Of a DNA stretch of 64,000 nt, positions 35,162 through 44,926 are shown in pieces. Below the pieces are notes generated by a model, which was not told the DNA's origin, made no database searches, and saw only the letters and a list, made by a program, of their open reading frames with translations. The position numbers and the translations under genes are program-made. Numbering within the stretch: position 1 is the first letter of the stretch; each line of letters opens with the position of its first letter. Source of the stretch: JAJDYQ01 sp965214035 (GTDB lineage: Bacteria > Pseudomonadota > Gammaproteobacteria > JAJDYQ01); contig OZ243932.1 in NCBI GenBank assembly GCA_965214035.1, positions 1,364,001-1,428,000 on the forward strand, in the 5' to 3' direction.

Positions 35162-36773
35162 TCTTTACCTTCGCCAGATTATCCAAAATCCGTTGGTTCA
35201 ATCTCGCCTCTTCTGTTAACTGCCTTTCAAACTCCGCTTTGAGGCTACTAAAGCGTTCACCAAAATCAAAGTCATCTTCTTCCTCTGCCAGGCCCACATA
35301 GCGTCCTGGGGTGAGGACGTAATCCAGCTCTTTAACGCGTTCAATGGGCGCGGCATTACAGAAGCCTTTGATGTCTGTATATGTATCTACCGTACGGGCA
35401 ACCCTGTATGGTTGCCCTTTTTTTGATGGTTGCACATTATCAGGGCAGCCACGCAGGTCTTCCCCTACAGGACTTCGCCAGTTGTGGTAAGTGTCAGCAA
35501 TGGTTTGTATATCCTCAACGGACAGTTCACGAGTACGGCGATTGATTAGATGCCCCATATTGCGTGCATCAATAAACAGGATTTCATTGGTGCGATTACG
35601 AAACTTGCCATTGGCACGGTTACGGCTTAAAAACCACAGTGAGGCGGGGATTTGAGTATTTAAAAACAGTTTGGCTGGCAGGTTGACAATACAATCAATT
35701 AAACCCGCTTCAACCAACGCTTTTCTAATCTCACCTTCGCCCGATGTTTTAGAAGTCAACGCCCCTTTTGCCAATGCAAAGCCTGCTTGTCCACTGGGGG
35801 CAAGGTGATAGATAAAGTGCTGTATCCACGCATAGTTGGCATTGCCTGTAGGTGGTGTGCCGTATTGCCAGCGACCATCTTTACGCAGTAGATCACCGCT
35901 CCAGTCGCTGACATTAAACGGTGGATTGGCAATAATATAATCGGCTTTGAGGTCTTTGTGGGCATCGTTTAAAAACGAGCCTTCGTTATTCCATTTGACT
36001 TGTGAGCTATCAATGCCCCGAATGGCAAGGTTCATTTTTGCCAGCCGCCAGGTAGTCTGGTTGCTCTCTTGTCCGTAGATAGAAATATCGTTGATTTTGC
36101 CTTGATGTTCAGTAACAAATTCCTCTGATTGCACAAACATCCCGCCCGAACCACAGCAGGGGTCAAGTACACGACCTTTATAGGGTTCGAGCATTTCCAC
36201 CAATAATTCAACGACACTTCTTGGGGTATAAAACTGCCCACCTTTTTTACCCTCTGCCAAGGCAAACTCACCAAGGAAGTATTCAAACACATGCCCCAGC
36301 ACATCGGCACTGCGAGACTTGGCATCCCCCAAGGCAATATTGCCAATCAGGTCGATAAGCTCACCTAAACTGGTCGGGTCAAGATTCTGTCTGGCGTAGA
36401 CTTTAGGAAGCACCCCCTTTAATGAGCTGTTTTCCTTTTCGATAGCATCCATAGCCTCATCAACGGTTTTGCCGATGGTCGGTTGTTTGGCATGGGCTTG
36501 CAGGTGTGCCCAGCGGGCACATGATGGTACAAAAAAAACATTTTCTGCTTTATATTCGTCCTTGTCTTCGGGATCGGCTCCAGCATAATCACCTTCGCCT
36601 GCCTTTAGTTTGGTGTATAGCCCCTCAAAGGCATCAGAAATGTATTTGAGAAAAATCAAACCCAGCACAACATGCTTGTATTCAGCTGCATCGATATTTT
36701 TGCGCAACTTGTCAGCCGCTCGCCAATACTGTTTTTCCGGTGATTCTTTCGCTACTTCATTCTTATTGGCCAT
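35151..36773 (-). CDS. hsdM: Type I R-M methyltransferase subunit HsdM
   Basis: 540 residues, intact. The N-terminal bundle has AEYKHVVLGLIFLKYISDAF. SAM motif I is LDPCCGSGGMF (from about 203), motif IV is NPPF at 283-286, and the C-terminal end has ELDYVLTPGRYVGLAEEEDD and the coiled coil FSSLKAEFERQLTEEARLN. It methylates adenine at the HsdS-specified site. It is the first gene of the operon hsdM-yhcG-hsdS-rhuM/fic-hsdR. With HsdR broken, the complex could still modify DNA. It is a different subfamily from the HsdM at 10227. Confidence 0.95.
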   Translation of the reverse strand: MANKNEVAKESPEKQYWRAADKLRKNIDAAEYKHVVLGLIFLKYISDAFEGLYTKLKAGEGDYAGADPEDKDEYKAENVFFVPSCARWAHLQAHAKQPTIGKTVDEAMDAIEKENSSLKGVLPKVYARQNLDPTSLGELIDLIGNIALGDAKSRSADVLGHVFEYFLGEFALAEGKKGGQFYTPRSVVELLVEMLEPYKGRVLDPCCGSGGMFVQSEEFVTEHQGKINDISIYGQESNQTTWRLAKMNLAIRGIDSSQVKWNNEGSFLNDAHKDLKADYIIANPPFNVSDWSGDLLRKDGRWQYGTPPTGNANYAWIQHFIYHLAPSGQAGFALAKGALTSKTSGEGEIRKALVEAGLIDCIVNLPAKLFLNTQIPASLWFLSRNRANGKFRNRTNEILFIDARNMGHLINRRTRELSVEDIQTIADTYHNWRSPVGEDLRGCPDNVQPSKKGQPYRVARTVDTYTDIKGFCNAAPIERVKELDYVLTPGRYVGLAEEEDDFDFGERFSSLKAEFERQLTEEARLNQRILDNLAKVKIDG

Positions 36774-36822
36774 TCTGTCTCCGTTTATTTGTTTCGCTAT
36801 TTACGCCCAAACAAGTAACTTG

Positions 36823-37070
36823 TTATGGCACTGTCTGACCATGACTCCACAGTTCATATTCACTAATGTCAATCTCTCTACCCCAAACCACAGCATACCC
36901 CCCTCGTTCGACTTTTACCGATTGAAACAAAGCTGGATTCTTTAACGGAGCAAACATGTCTTTGCTCAGGAGAGGAGAGACATCGTACTTTTTTTGTCAT
37001 TATTATCGAACTCGATGAGTAAAGTATGATCATTGATGGCTGATGCTGATTTGATTTTCGGATAAGGCAC
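36823..37070 (-). pseudogene. DUF2442 protein with a homopolymer frameshift
   Basis: From GTG 37070 the minus strand reads PYPKIKSASAINDHTLLIEF, then shifts frame in an A-run (T-run 36990-36996 on the plus strand) and continues YDVSPLLSKDMFAPLKNPAL, FQSVKVERGGYAVVWGREID and ISEYELW to a TAA at 36823. Together this is the complete DUF2442 pattern (about 80 residues), a family found with DUF4160 in toxin-antitoxin-like pairs. One base would restore it, so an assembly error is possible. No DUF4160 partner was recognised. Confidence 0.72.
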
Positions 37071-37287
37071 TTTTGGGGAATTATACTTAACTCCATCTGA
37101 GCGATATAGTACTGATGGATACGATTCGGATCAAGAAAAAATGTACTCATGTGAACAACATCTTATTAGGTATCCATTATCTGAGCAGTCTGCCACATAA
37201 ACTACTTGTTATGCCACTTTGATTTTAAGGATAAGTCTTTGTACTCAGTGGCTTAACTTCCACATCCCCAAAAATTCAGAACGGCTA

Positions 37288-37375
37288 TGGCGGATCGAGA
37301 GGGATTCGAGCACCCGATATCTGTTTAGGGTACACACACTTTCCAGACATATTCCTTCGAGGCAATCCACTACAA
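37288..37375 (-). pseudogene. Decayed tRNA-Ser(GGA)-like sequence
   Basis: The minus strand reads TCTGGAAAGTGTGTGTACCC, a serine-type anticodon arm with GGA, then a variable-arm-like stretch, CTCGAATCCC (T loop) and ends GATCCGCCA. The T stem does not pair and the D arm is about 6 nt short, so it cannot be a normal tRNA. It sits at the outer edge of the type I R-M island and may be the remains of an integration site. No intact tRNA is seen nearby. Confidence 0.45.
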
Positions 37376-37590
37376 AATACAACCGAAATCAGGGCTATCA
37401 ATCAGTGGAGTTAAGTATATAATTCCACAAATTATCACAAGACCCAACAACCGCTGTGATATTCTCTGCCGGTCTGGTATGGTTCGGCAGGAGACCGGAC
37501 TAATCAGGCAGTCCGGGGTCTTTAATAACCGCGGGCTTCCCTGCACTTCATACATATCAACATTAGCAGAAAACTGTTTTAATCGGTGAC
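37376..37590. other. Intergenic region upstream of aceK
   Basis: 215 bp with no gene. A GC-rich stretch with partial dyad symmetry (GCCGGTCT...AGACCGGA, 37480-37497) could form a hairpin. No clear promoter elements were assigned. Confidence 0.4.
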
Positions 37591-39393
37591 ATGACATCTG
37601 ACCCACTACTCTTTGAGAACTATTCAAAAAGGATGAAGCTGCCTGTTCGGCTGGAACGGGCGCGGAGTATCGCTGATACGGTACTGGCCCATTTTGATCG
37701 CCATTTCCGGATTTTTTCCGAGATCAGTGCGATGGGCCGTGAACATTTTACGGATGGCAACTGGGCGGCGGGCCGTGCGGCGGCACGCAGTCAGATTTCG
37801 CTTTATGACAAGCGTGTGCTTGAGGCGATTGCCGATCTGAAAAAGCACTGGAGTCAGTCCTATCTCGATACCCGACTCTGGCAGGATGTGAAACATCAGT
37901 ATCTGGGGTTGCTCTACCGTCACCAGCAGCCTGAGCTGGCTGAGACTTTTTATAACTCGCTGTTCACCGGTCTGTTTGAACGTCATTACTATAACAACGA
38001 ACATATCTTTGTTCGACCCGCCATATCTACCGAGCGCATTGAGAGCAGTGAAGCCGGCTATAAAAGTTACTACCCTACCCAGGATGGCTGGAATCGGTCT
38101 GTACTGGGTATTCTGCGAGATACCAATCCGGGCCTTCCCTATGAAAATATCAGGCGTGATGCCCGTAATATTATACAGCGTCTTCGCACTCTGCCCAGCA
38201 AAAATGAGGAGTTGCGATACCATTTTCAGTTACAGGTTTTAATGCCGGCCTTTTATCGTAACAAGGCTGCCTATATTGTGGGTCGTGCCATTAATGGCGC
38301 TGAAAAAATGCCTTTCGTTATTGCGGTCTGCCGTACTCCTGATGGCAGGGCTTATGTCGATACGCTGGTGACGGATGTGAATGTCGTCGTCAATATATTC
38401 AGTTTTTCCAGAGCACATTTTCTGGTCAAAACCGATGTTCCCTCGACTGTGGTGCGATTTCTTGCCAGCATTTTACCGAGCAAAACATCGGCCGACCTAT
38501 ACACAGCCATCGGTTTTCATAAGCAGGGCAAGGCAGAGTTTTATCGGGATTTTCTCGACCACCTCAGACATTCGTCTGACATGATACGCATTGCACCGGG
38601 GATACGCGGACTGGTCATGCTGGTCTTCACCCTGCCTTCTTACCCCTTTGTCTTCAAGCTGATTAAAGACAGGTTCCCCGCTCCCAAAGACACCACGCCA
38701 CAGAAGGTGATCTCACAGTACCGTCTGGTCAAAAAACTCGACCGTGTCGGGCGCATGGCAGATACCTGGGAATTTTCCCATGTGGCCTTCCCGATTGATC
38801 GCTTTGATCCGGATTTACTTGATGAGCTGGAAAAGGAGGCACCCTCTCAGGTTATTCGGGAGCGTGATCAGATCATTGTCAGGCAATTATTTATCGAGCA
38901 CCGCATGACACCATTAAATGTCTATCTTGATCACCATGATATGGATGCGGCCTGTCAGGTACTGACCGACTATGGTCAGGCAATCAAGGATATTTCGGGC
39001 AGCGGTATCTTTCCAGGCGATCTGCTGACCAAGAACTTTGGTGTTACACGACATGGGCGGGTAATTTTTTACGATTATGATGAAATTATCCCCATGGAAA
39101 AATGCTGCTTCAGAAAAATACCCCCGCCCCGTTTCCCCGAAGATGAAATGTCGGATACACCCTGGTACACCGTCGCCCCAAACGACATTTTTCCTGAAGA
39201 GTTTCTCACTTTTCTGGTGGCCAGCCCGGCCTACAGGAAGGCATTAAAAAATACCCATCCAGAGCTGTTTCAAGCTGAATACTGGCAAAAGTTACAGCAG
39301 GCCGTTGCTTCGGGTTTCTTTCCTGATGTCATCCCCTACCCTGAAGAATCCCGTTTCAAAACGACTATGGTTCCAGACAACATATCAACCTAG
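37591..39393 (+). CDS. aceK: Isocitrate dehydrogenase kinase/phosphatase AceK
   Basis: 600 residues, normal length. Diagnostic blocks are FYNSLFTGLFERHYYNNEHIF (near 140), the nucleotide-binding loop IAPGIRGLVMLVFTLPSYPF (near 333), LDRVGRMADTWEFSHVAFP, and the kinase-like catalytic stretch GIFPGDLLTKNFGVTRHGRV followed by FYDYDEI. It phosphorylates and dephosphorylates isocitrate dehydrogenase to divide carbon between the TCA cycle and the glyoxylate bypass. It stands alone here, without aceA or aceB. It converges on the lysR fragment with a 4-bp overlap. It ends with TAG. Confidence 0.95.
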   Translation: MTSDPLLFENYSKRMKLPVRLERARSIADTVLAHFDRHFRIFSEISAMGREHFTDGNWAAGRAAARSQISLYDKRVLEAIADLKKHWSQSYLDTRLWQDVKHQYLGLLYRHQQPELAETFYNSLFTGLFERHYYNNEHIFVRPAISTERIESSEAGYKSYYPTQDGWNRSVLGILRDTNPGLPYENIRRDARNIIQRLRTLPSKNEELRYHFQLQVLMPAFYRNKAAYIVGRAINGAEKMPFVIAVCRTPDGRAYVDTLVTDVNVVVNIFSFSRAHFLVKTDVPSTVVRFLASILPSKTSADLYTAIGFHKQGKAEFYRDFLDHLRHSSDMIRIAPGIRGLVMLVFTLPSYPFVFKLIKDRFPAPKDTTPQKVISQYRLVKKLDRVGRMADTWEFSHVAFPIDRFDPDLLDELEKEAPSQVIRERDQIIVRQLFIEHRMTPLNVYLDHHDMDAACQVLTDYGQAIKDISGSGIFPGDLLTKNFGVTRHGRVIFYDYDEIIPMEKCCFRKIPPPRFPEDEMSDTPWYTVAPNDIFPEEFLTFLVASPAYRKALKNTHPELFQAEYWQKLQQAVASGFFPDVIPYPEESRFKTTMVPDNIST

Positions 39394-39965
39394 TCGATAC
39401 CGGCTTTCTCGATAAAGGCTTCATTCCTTAAGAAGTTTTCATCAATCATGTCGATAAAACGTTTGGCCTGCGGTGTCAGGAACTTGCCCTTTCGCATGAC
39501 GATGCCGCATGAGCGCCGTGGAAAGTAGTCAAGCAGGGGCTTGCGTACAACCTCGTCGTCATCTTTCAGACAAACATCGGTGACGATTGATATTCCCGGG
39601 CCACATCCGACATAGCGCTTGATAACCTCCCATCCACCGGCTTCAAGGGTGACATTGAGCTTGACATCGTGCTTTTCAAACTCGGCCTCAATCACACGCC
39701 AAGTCGCCAGATGACGGGGCGGCAGTATCAGGCCATGCTGGCTGATTTGTTTAATCGTCGGTGATTGAATTTTGGCCAGTGGATGTCCTTGCGGGACAAT
39801 CAATGTCGGACTGAAGTACCAGACCGGCTGATAAACCATATCTCGTCAGGTACATTGATCATGGAACCAACGGCAAAATCGGCATCGTCTGCCCTTGGCA
39901 GATTCATGCCGTCACGCCCGGTAACATTCAGCAGATTCAGCTTTATGCCAAGATATGAAGCGATA
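39390..39965 (-). pseudogene. LysR-family regulator, C-terminal part (split by TnpB element, frameshifted)
   Basis: The substrate-binding domain is readable as GIKLNLLNVTGRDGMNLPRA, DDADFAVGSMINVPD (39965 to about 39845), then one frameshift and MVYQPVWYFSPTLIVPQGHP to the stop at 39390 (AGGWEVIKRYVGCGPGISIV, RRSCGIVMRKGKFLT). It resembles the CysB-like group by its WYFSPTLIVP block. The N-terminal part lies on the other side of the TnpB element at 41198-41487, and about 35 codons between them are missing. It cannot make a working regulator. Confidence 0.8.
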
Positions 39966-41197
39966 GGGAATTATATATTTAAGTTGACAAACCAAACCGG
40001 GTTAAGGTGTCATCGTTCCATGGTGCACTATCACACAATTCGCTACCGCTTGCATCCGAACACTTCAGCCAAGGCTAAAAGCCTGTTTGCTTTGAGCGGT
40101 GCCTGCCGGCATGTCTGGAATCACTTTGTGGCCAAGCTGCGGGATGACTATGCGTTCTATGGTGAGTGTGATTTCAACTGGTACAGCAATAACAAACTGT
40201 TCACGGTACTGCGCCATAGTCAAAAAGATGGGTTGCAGGATTATTCGGCTATGATAGTCAGACACACCCTGAAACCGATTGAGACGGCTTACCAGCAATT
40301 TTTCAATCGCAAGGGTGGATTCCCCGCTTTCACAGCCGCCACACTCACAGCCCGTCATTGACCTGTCCTAAGGGTACCTTCAAGCTCAACAACAAAACCC
40401 TGCACATTCAGAAGACAGGTCAGATCGGATTATCGGGACTGAACCCTTATCTGGATGGCAAGCCGGTTCAGGTGACCGTCAAGCAGGAGCTGGGTAACGG
40501 GTATGCTTATGTGACGTATGACGTGGTACTCAAAGGTGAGCCTCGGCCTGTTCGCGAGGTCGGCATTGACGGAATGTCGGTCAGGTGACTTGTTCGGATG
40601 GTTTTGTTGATCGTCTGCCGGATGATGAGCGAGGCCGGATGCTGGAATGCCGTAAAAAGCGTTATCAGCGCAGGGTAGCACGACGGGTGAAAGGTTCTAA
40701 CCGCAGAGCGAAAGCCAAACGGCTGCTGGTAAGACCTGCCAGAAGATAGCCAAACGGCGGTATAACGGGTCTCATCATACCAGCAAAGAAATTGCGGATA
40801 AGTACACCACCGTTTATATGGAAAACCTGAACACAAAAGACATGACCAAAGCCGGCCAAGGCAAAAGTGGACTGAACCGTGAAATACTGAAATCAGGTTG
40901 GTATCAACTGGAGCAGATGCTGGCCTACAAAACGAATGTGATCCCGGTGCCGGCTGCCTATACCTCTCAGAGGTGCCATGAATGCGGGCACACGGAAGAA
41001 GACAACAGAAAGACGCAAGCACAGTTTATCTGTCGGGCTTGTGGTCATCGGGACAATGCGGATTACAATGCTGCATTGAATATTTTGGCCTCCGGGAATG
41101 GGGCTGCTGCACGTGGAGGTGGCGTTGAGGTAAGACGGCCTGTGAAGCGTGAAATGGAAGGGAAAGTTGGCTTTGTCAACTTTCCTATATAATTCCC
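39966..41197 (+). mobile_element. IS200/IS605-type TnpB element (no TnpA), degenerate
   Basis: The element lies inside lysR. Its ends show an imperfect inverted repeat: GGGAATTATATA followed by AAGTTGACAAA at 39966-39991, and the reverse complement at 41172-41197. A guide-RNA-like 3' region would be expected after tnpB, but tnpB ends within 5 bp of the right end. No tnpA is present. Exact ends are uncertain because IS605 elements normally use subterminal hairpins rather than inverted repeats. Confidence 0.65.
40019..41192 (+). pseudogene. tnpB: TnpB (IS605-type RNA-guided nuclease), multiple frameshifts
   Basis: Pieces in order: MVHYHTIRYRLHPNTSAKAK (40019), a shift near 40338, LTCPKGTFKLNNKTLHIQKT, GIDGMSVR with a shift near 40580, then LPDDERGRMLECRKKRYQRR, a further shift near 40729, and VYMENLNTKDMTKAGQGKSG up to 41192. 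The zinc site C-H-E-C-G...C-R-A-C-G-H-R-D-N-A-D is visible in the last piece, and D-N-A-D is the third catalytic block. At least three frameshifts make it inactive. TnpB is an RNA-guided DNA nuclease that maintains its transposon. Confidence 0.88.
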
Positions 41198-41487
41198 TTA
41201 CTCGCCTTGAAGGATTGTTCCAGTTTATTGAAACGCTCAAGAAGCGGTTGGGCCAACCGGTAGAAAACCTCACCTTCGGGAGTCGGCTTGATCTTTGGGC
41301 CATGACGCTCAAACAATGTTGTATCCAGCTCTCTTTCCAGAGACTGTATCTGCAAGGAAACCGTCGGCTGGCTCAGAAACAACCGTTCAGCCGCCGCACT
41401 GACACTGCCAAGCTGTACCGCAGAAAAGAATGCACGCAATAATTGGAGGTGGTTCTGTTTATAAAAGTACTGTTGCGCACCCGCCAT
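41198..41487 (-). pseudogene. LysR-family regulator, N-terminal part
   Basis: From ATG 41487: the winged helix-turn-helix HLQLLRAFFSAVQLGSVSAA, AERLFLSQPTVSLQIQSLER and ELDTTLFERHGPKIKPTPEG, then the linker helix FYRLAQPLLERFNKLEQSF. The frame enters the TnpB element and stops at TAG inside its inverted repeat (KGII-stop, 41185). Intact, it would have been divergent from ppsA, where LysR regulators commonly sit next to the gene they control. The rest is at 39390-39965. Confidence 0.82.
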
Positions 41488-41670
41488 AGCTCCATTCGAC
41501 CCCGTTTCTGCTGGTTATTGCCATAAAGCATACCTCTTCATGCCTTACTTTATCAATATCCATTGTTACTCTGGATTTTCCCAATACTGGCCGTTATAAT
41601 CATGAGATCAGCGAATTTGCAACGGCAGTTCAAAATCTCAGAATTTCATAATCTCCAAAGGAGAGTATTT

Positions 41671-44037
41671 GTGGCTGAATCCATTGTCTGGTTTAAGCAT
41701 TTAAGCATCAATGATGTGGAGCGCGTTGGCGGTAAAAACGCATCACTTGGTGAAATGATTTCCGGTCTGGCGGATAAGGGAGTACGGGTACCTAATGGCT
41801 TTGCCACCACAGCGGCGGCATACAGAGAGTTTCTTCAGCATCAGGAGCTGGGTAAGCGTATCAGTGAACTGCTGGACTCACTGGATGTTGATGATGTCGC
41901 TGCCCTGGCCGATACCGGTAAAACCATACGACGCCAGATCATTGAAACGCCATTTCAGAGCAACCTGCAAAAAGACATCGAACAGGCCTACACACAGCTG
42001 ATGGCTGAGGACGAGTTCGCTGTCGCCGTCCGCTCATCGGCAACCGCCGAGGATCTGCCCGATGCCTCTTTTGCCGGTCAGCAGGAAACTTTTCTGAACA
42101 TCAGCGGCCTGCAAAATGTCATCACAGCGATCAAAGAGGTCTATGCCTCCCTGTACAACGACCGTGCCATTGCCTACCGTGTCCATCAGGGCTTTGACCA
42201 TGACAAAGTGGCATTATCCGCCGGCATACAGCAAATGGTGCGCAGTGACATAGGTGCGAGTGGCGTCATGTTCACCCTTGATACTGAATCGGGCTTTCGG
42301 GATACTGTTTTCATTACCGGCTCTTGGGGGCTTGGGGAAACAGTCGTACAGGGAAGCGTTAATCCGGATGAGTTTTATGTCTATAAACCCGGTCTGAAGG
42401 ATAATCGCCCGGCCATCCTGAGCCGAACTCTGGGAAGCAAGGCCATTAAAATGATTTACAACGAATCCAGCGAACCCGGCCAGTCAACCCTGACGACGGA
42501 TGTCCATGAAGCGGACCGCAAACGATTTTGCCTGAGCGATGAGCATGTAGAAGAGCTCGCCCGCTACGCCATCACCATTGAAGAACATTATCGGCATCCC
42601 ATGGATATCGAATGGGCATTGGACGGCAGTGATAATCAGCTTTACATTGTACAGGCACGCCCTGAGACAGTCGAAAGCCGCTCAAATATGAATATCGTCG
42701 AACGTTATATCCTGAAAAACAGCAGCAGAGTGATCGTCGAGGGGCGTGCCATTGGTCGGCGCATCGGCACCGGCAAAGCCAGGGTCATCATGTCTGTCGA
42801 TAAGATGTCCAGTGTCATGCCTGGCGATGTACTGGTGACAGATATGACCGACCCTGACTGGGAACCGATCATGAAGCGTGCCTCGGCGATTATTACCAAC
42901 CGTGGCGGGCGTACCTGTCATGCGGCAATTATTGCGCGGGAACTTGGCATCCCGGCGATTGTAGGATGTGGGGACGCCACCCATAAAATCGCCGACAATC
43001 AGGAGGTCACAGCCTGCTGTGCCGAAGGCGATACCGGCCATGTCTATAGCGGCATCCTGGATTTTGAAATCAACCGCACCGATACGGGAACCATGCCGAA
43101 AATTTCCACCAAAATCATGATGAATATCGCCAACCCCGGCCGGGCCTTTACATTCTCACAATTACCGAATAGCGGCGTCGGTCTGGCCAGACTGGAATTC
43201 ATTATTAACAGCATGATCGGCATTCACCCCAAAGCCCTGCTGGACTTCGATCAACAAACACCTGAACTGCAATCCAAAATAATGGAACGCATGGCTGGCT
43301 ACTCAGAACCGGTCAATTTTTATGTCAACAAACTGACCGAAGGCATTGCCACACTAGCGGCAGCCTATGCCCCTGCCCCGGTCATCGTAAGACTATCTGA
43401 TTTCAAATCGAATGAATATGCCAATCTGATTGGCGGAGAACTATTTGAACCCGAAGAAGAAAATCCCATGATTGGCTTCAGGGGAGCGTCACGCTATCTG
43501 TCTGAAACATTTCGCGACTGCTTCGAGCTGGAATGCCGTGCTCTGAAAAAGGCCCACAGCGACATGGGATTAACCAATATCGAAATTATGGTCCCCTTTT
43601 GCCGTACCCTGGAAGAAGCTGAAGCTGTCATCGAGCTACTGGCCGATAATGGCCTGAAACGCGGCGAAAACGGATTACGCATCATCATGATGTGTGAAGT
43701 ACCTTCCAACGCCGTACTGGCCGAAGAATTTCTTGAGTTCTTCGATGGCTTCTCCATCGGCTCCAATGACATGACACAGCTTTCCCTTGGGTTGGACCGT
43801 GATTCCGCTTTAATCGCCGACCATTTTGACGAAAGAAACCCTGCCGTTAAAAAGTTACTGGCCATGGCGATTAAGGCCTGCCATAACAAAGGAAAGTACG
43901 TCGGCATCTGTGGTCAGGGTCCATCAGATTATCCAGAGTTTGCCCGATGGCTGCTGGAACAGGGCATAACCAGTATCTCCCTGAATCCGGATACAGTCGT
44001 TGATACATGGCTGTTTCTGGCTGGCCAGAAGAATTAA
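41671..44037 (+). CDS. ppsA: Phosphoenolpyruvate synthase PpsA
   Basis: 788 residues from GTG 41671, chosen because AAAGGAG at 41657-41663 lies 7 bp upstream and the family starts near xSIVWFxxL. The ATP-grasp domain includes GGKNASLGEMI, AVRSSATAEDLPDASFAGQQ and GASGVMFTLDTESGF. The phosphohistidine domain has GGRTCHAAIIARELGIPAIV with catalytic His at about 417. The C-terminal PEP-binding barrel includes GVGLARLEF and SIGSNDMTQLSLGLDRDS. It makes PEP from pyruvate and ATP for gluconeogenesis. Its regulator ppsR follows. Confidence 0.97.
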   Translation: MAESIVWFKHLSINDVERVGGKNASLGEMISGLADKGVRVPNGFATTAAAYREFLQHQELGKRISELLDSLDVDDVAALADTGKTIRRQIIETPFQSNLQKDIEQAYTQLMAEDEFAVAVRSSATAEDLPDASFAGQQETFLNISGLQNVITAIKEVYASLYNDRAIAYRVHQGFDHDKVALSAGIQQMVRSDIGASGVMFTLDTESGFRDTVFITGSWGLGETVVQGSVNPDEFYVYKPGLKDNRPAILSRTLGSKAIKMIYNESSEPGQSTLTTDVHEADRKRFCLSDEHVEELARYAITIEEHYRHPMDIEWALDGSDNQLYIVQARPETVESRSNMNIVERYILKNSSRVIVEGRAIGRRIGTGKARVIMSVDKMSSVMPGDVLVTDMTDPDWEPIMKRASAIITNRGGRTCHAAIIARELGIPAIVGCGDATHKIADNQEVTACCAEGDTGHVYSGILDFEINRTDTGTMPKISTKIMMNIANPGRAFTFSQLPNSGVGLARLEFIINSMIGIHPKALLDFDQQTPELQSKIMERMAGYSEPVNFYVNKLTEGIATLAAAYAPAPVIVRLSDFKSNEYANLIGGELFEPEEENPMIGFRGASRYLSETFRDCFELECRALKKAHSDMGLTNIEIMVPFCRTLEEAEAVIELLADNGLKRGENGLRIIMMCEVPSNAVLAEEFLEFFDGFSIGSNDMTQLSLGLDRDSALIADHFDERNPAVKKLLAMAIKACHNKGKYVGICGQGPSDYPEFARWLLEQGITSISLNPDTVVDTWLFLAGQKN

Positions 44038-44089
44038 TCACTGGTTCAATTACCCATCATTAACGCTCTGCTTAAACAACTCAAGCAAA

Positions 44090-44920
44090 ATGTCTGTTCA
44101 TTCCAATAAAGAGCGGCTGGTGTTTTTTATCTCGGACCGCACAGGCATTACAGCTGAAACAATCGGTCATACCCTGATTACCCAGTTTCCCGGCATCCGG
44201 TTTATTCAGAGAACATATCCATTCGTCAACACTCTGGAAAAAGCCAGATCCACGGTAAAGCGCATAAATAATGACGGCGAACAGCATGGCATACGGCCTG
44301 TCATATTTAACACGATTCTTGATGACAAACTGAAAGATGTCATAGCCGGTGCTGAAGGTATGCACCTGGATTTCTTCGATATGTTTCTTGTACCTCTTGA
44401 GGATGAGCTCGGCTGCCACTCTTCACATAAATCCGGGCTGTCCCATGGCATAGCGGATGAAGAACAGTATATGGATCGAATTGAGGCACTGAATTTCAGT
44501 TTGACCAATGATGATGGGGCCATTACAAGCAAATATCCCAATGCCGATGTGATTCTGGTGGGCCCTTCCCGAAGCGGCAAAACCCCAAGCTGCCTTTATC
44601 TGGCACTCTCTCACGGCATCAATGCCGCCAACTATCCACTGGCAGATGCCGATCTGGAAGCTGACCGGCTTCCGCAAAGCCTGCGCCGATACAGGAAAAA
44701 ATTACTGGGGCTGACCATCAGCGCGGAGCGCCTGCACAATATAAGGCAAAAACGCCGTCCGGGCAGCCTCTATGCCTCATTAAAGCAATGTCAGAGAGAG
44801 ATCGAAATCGCGGAAGAAATCTATCGAAACGAAAGTATCCCGATCATTGATACCAGCCACATGTCGATCGAGGAAATTGCCACAACCATCATGCAGCACG
44901 TCAGGCACAACAAAAGCTGA
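44090..44920 (+). CDS. ppsR: PEP synthase regulatory kinase/phosphorylase PpsR (DUF299)
   Basis: 276 residues from ATG 44090, which opens the family start RLVFFISDRTGITAETIGHT. The P-loop is VGPSRSGKTPSCLYLAL (near residue 155), followed by NYPLADADLEADRLPQSLRR. It inactivates PpsA by ADP-dependent phosphorylation of a threonine near the catalytic His and reverses this with phosphate. It starts 52 bp after ppsA, so the two are cotranscribed. It converges on the amidase gene with a 6-bp gap. Confidence 0.95.
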   Translation: MSVHSNKERLVFFISDRTGITAETIGHTLITQFPGIRFIQRTYPFVNTLEKARSTVKRINNDGEQHGIRPVIFNTILDDKLKDVIAGAEGMHLDFFDMFLVPLEDELGCHSSHKSGLSHGIADEEQYMDRIEALNFSLTNDDGAITSKYPNADVILVGPSRSGKTPSCLYLALSHGINAANYPLADADLEADRLPQSLRRYRKKLLGLTISAERLHNIRQKRRPGSLYASLKQCQREIEIAEEIYRNESIPIIDTSHMSIEEIATTIMQHVRHNKS

Positions 44921-44926
44921 TCACCT

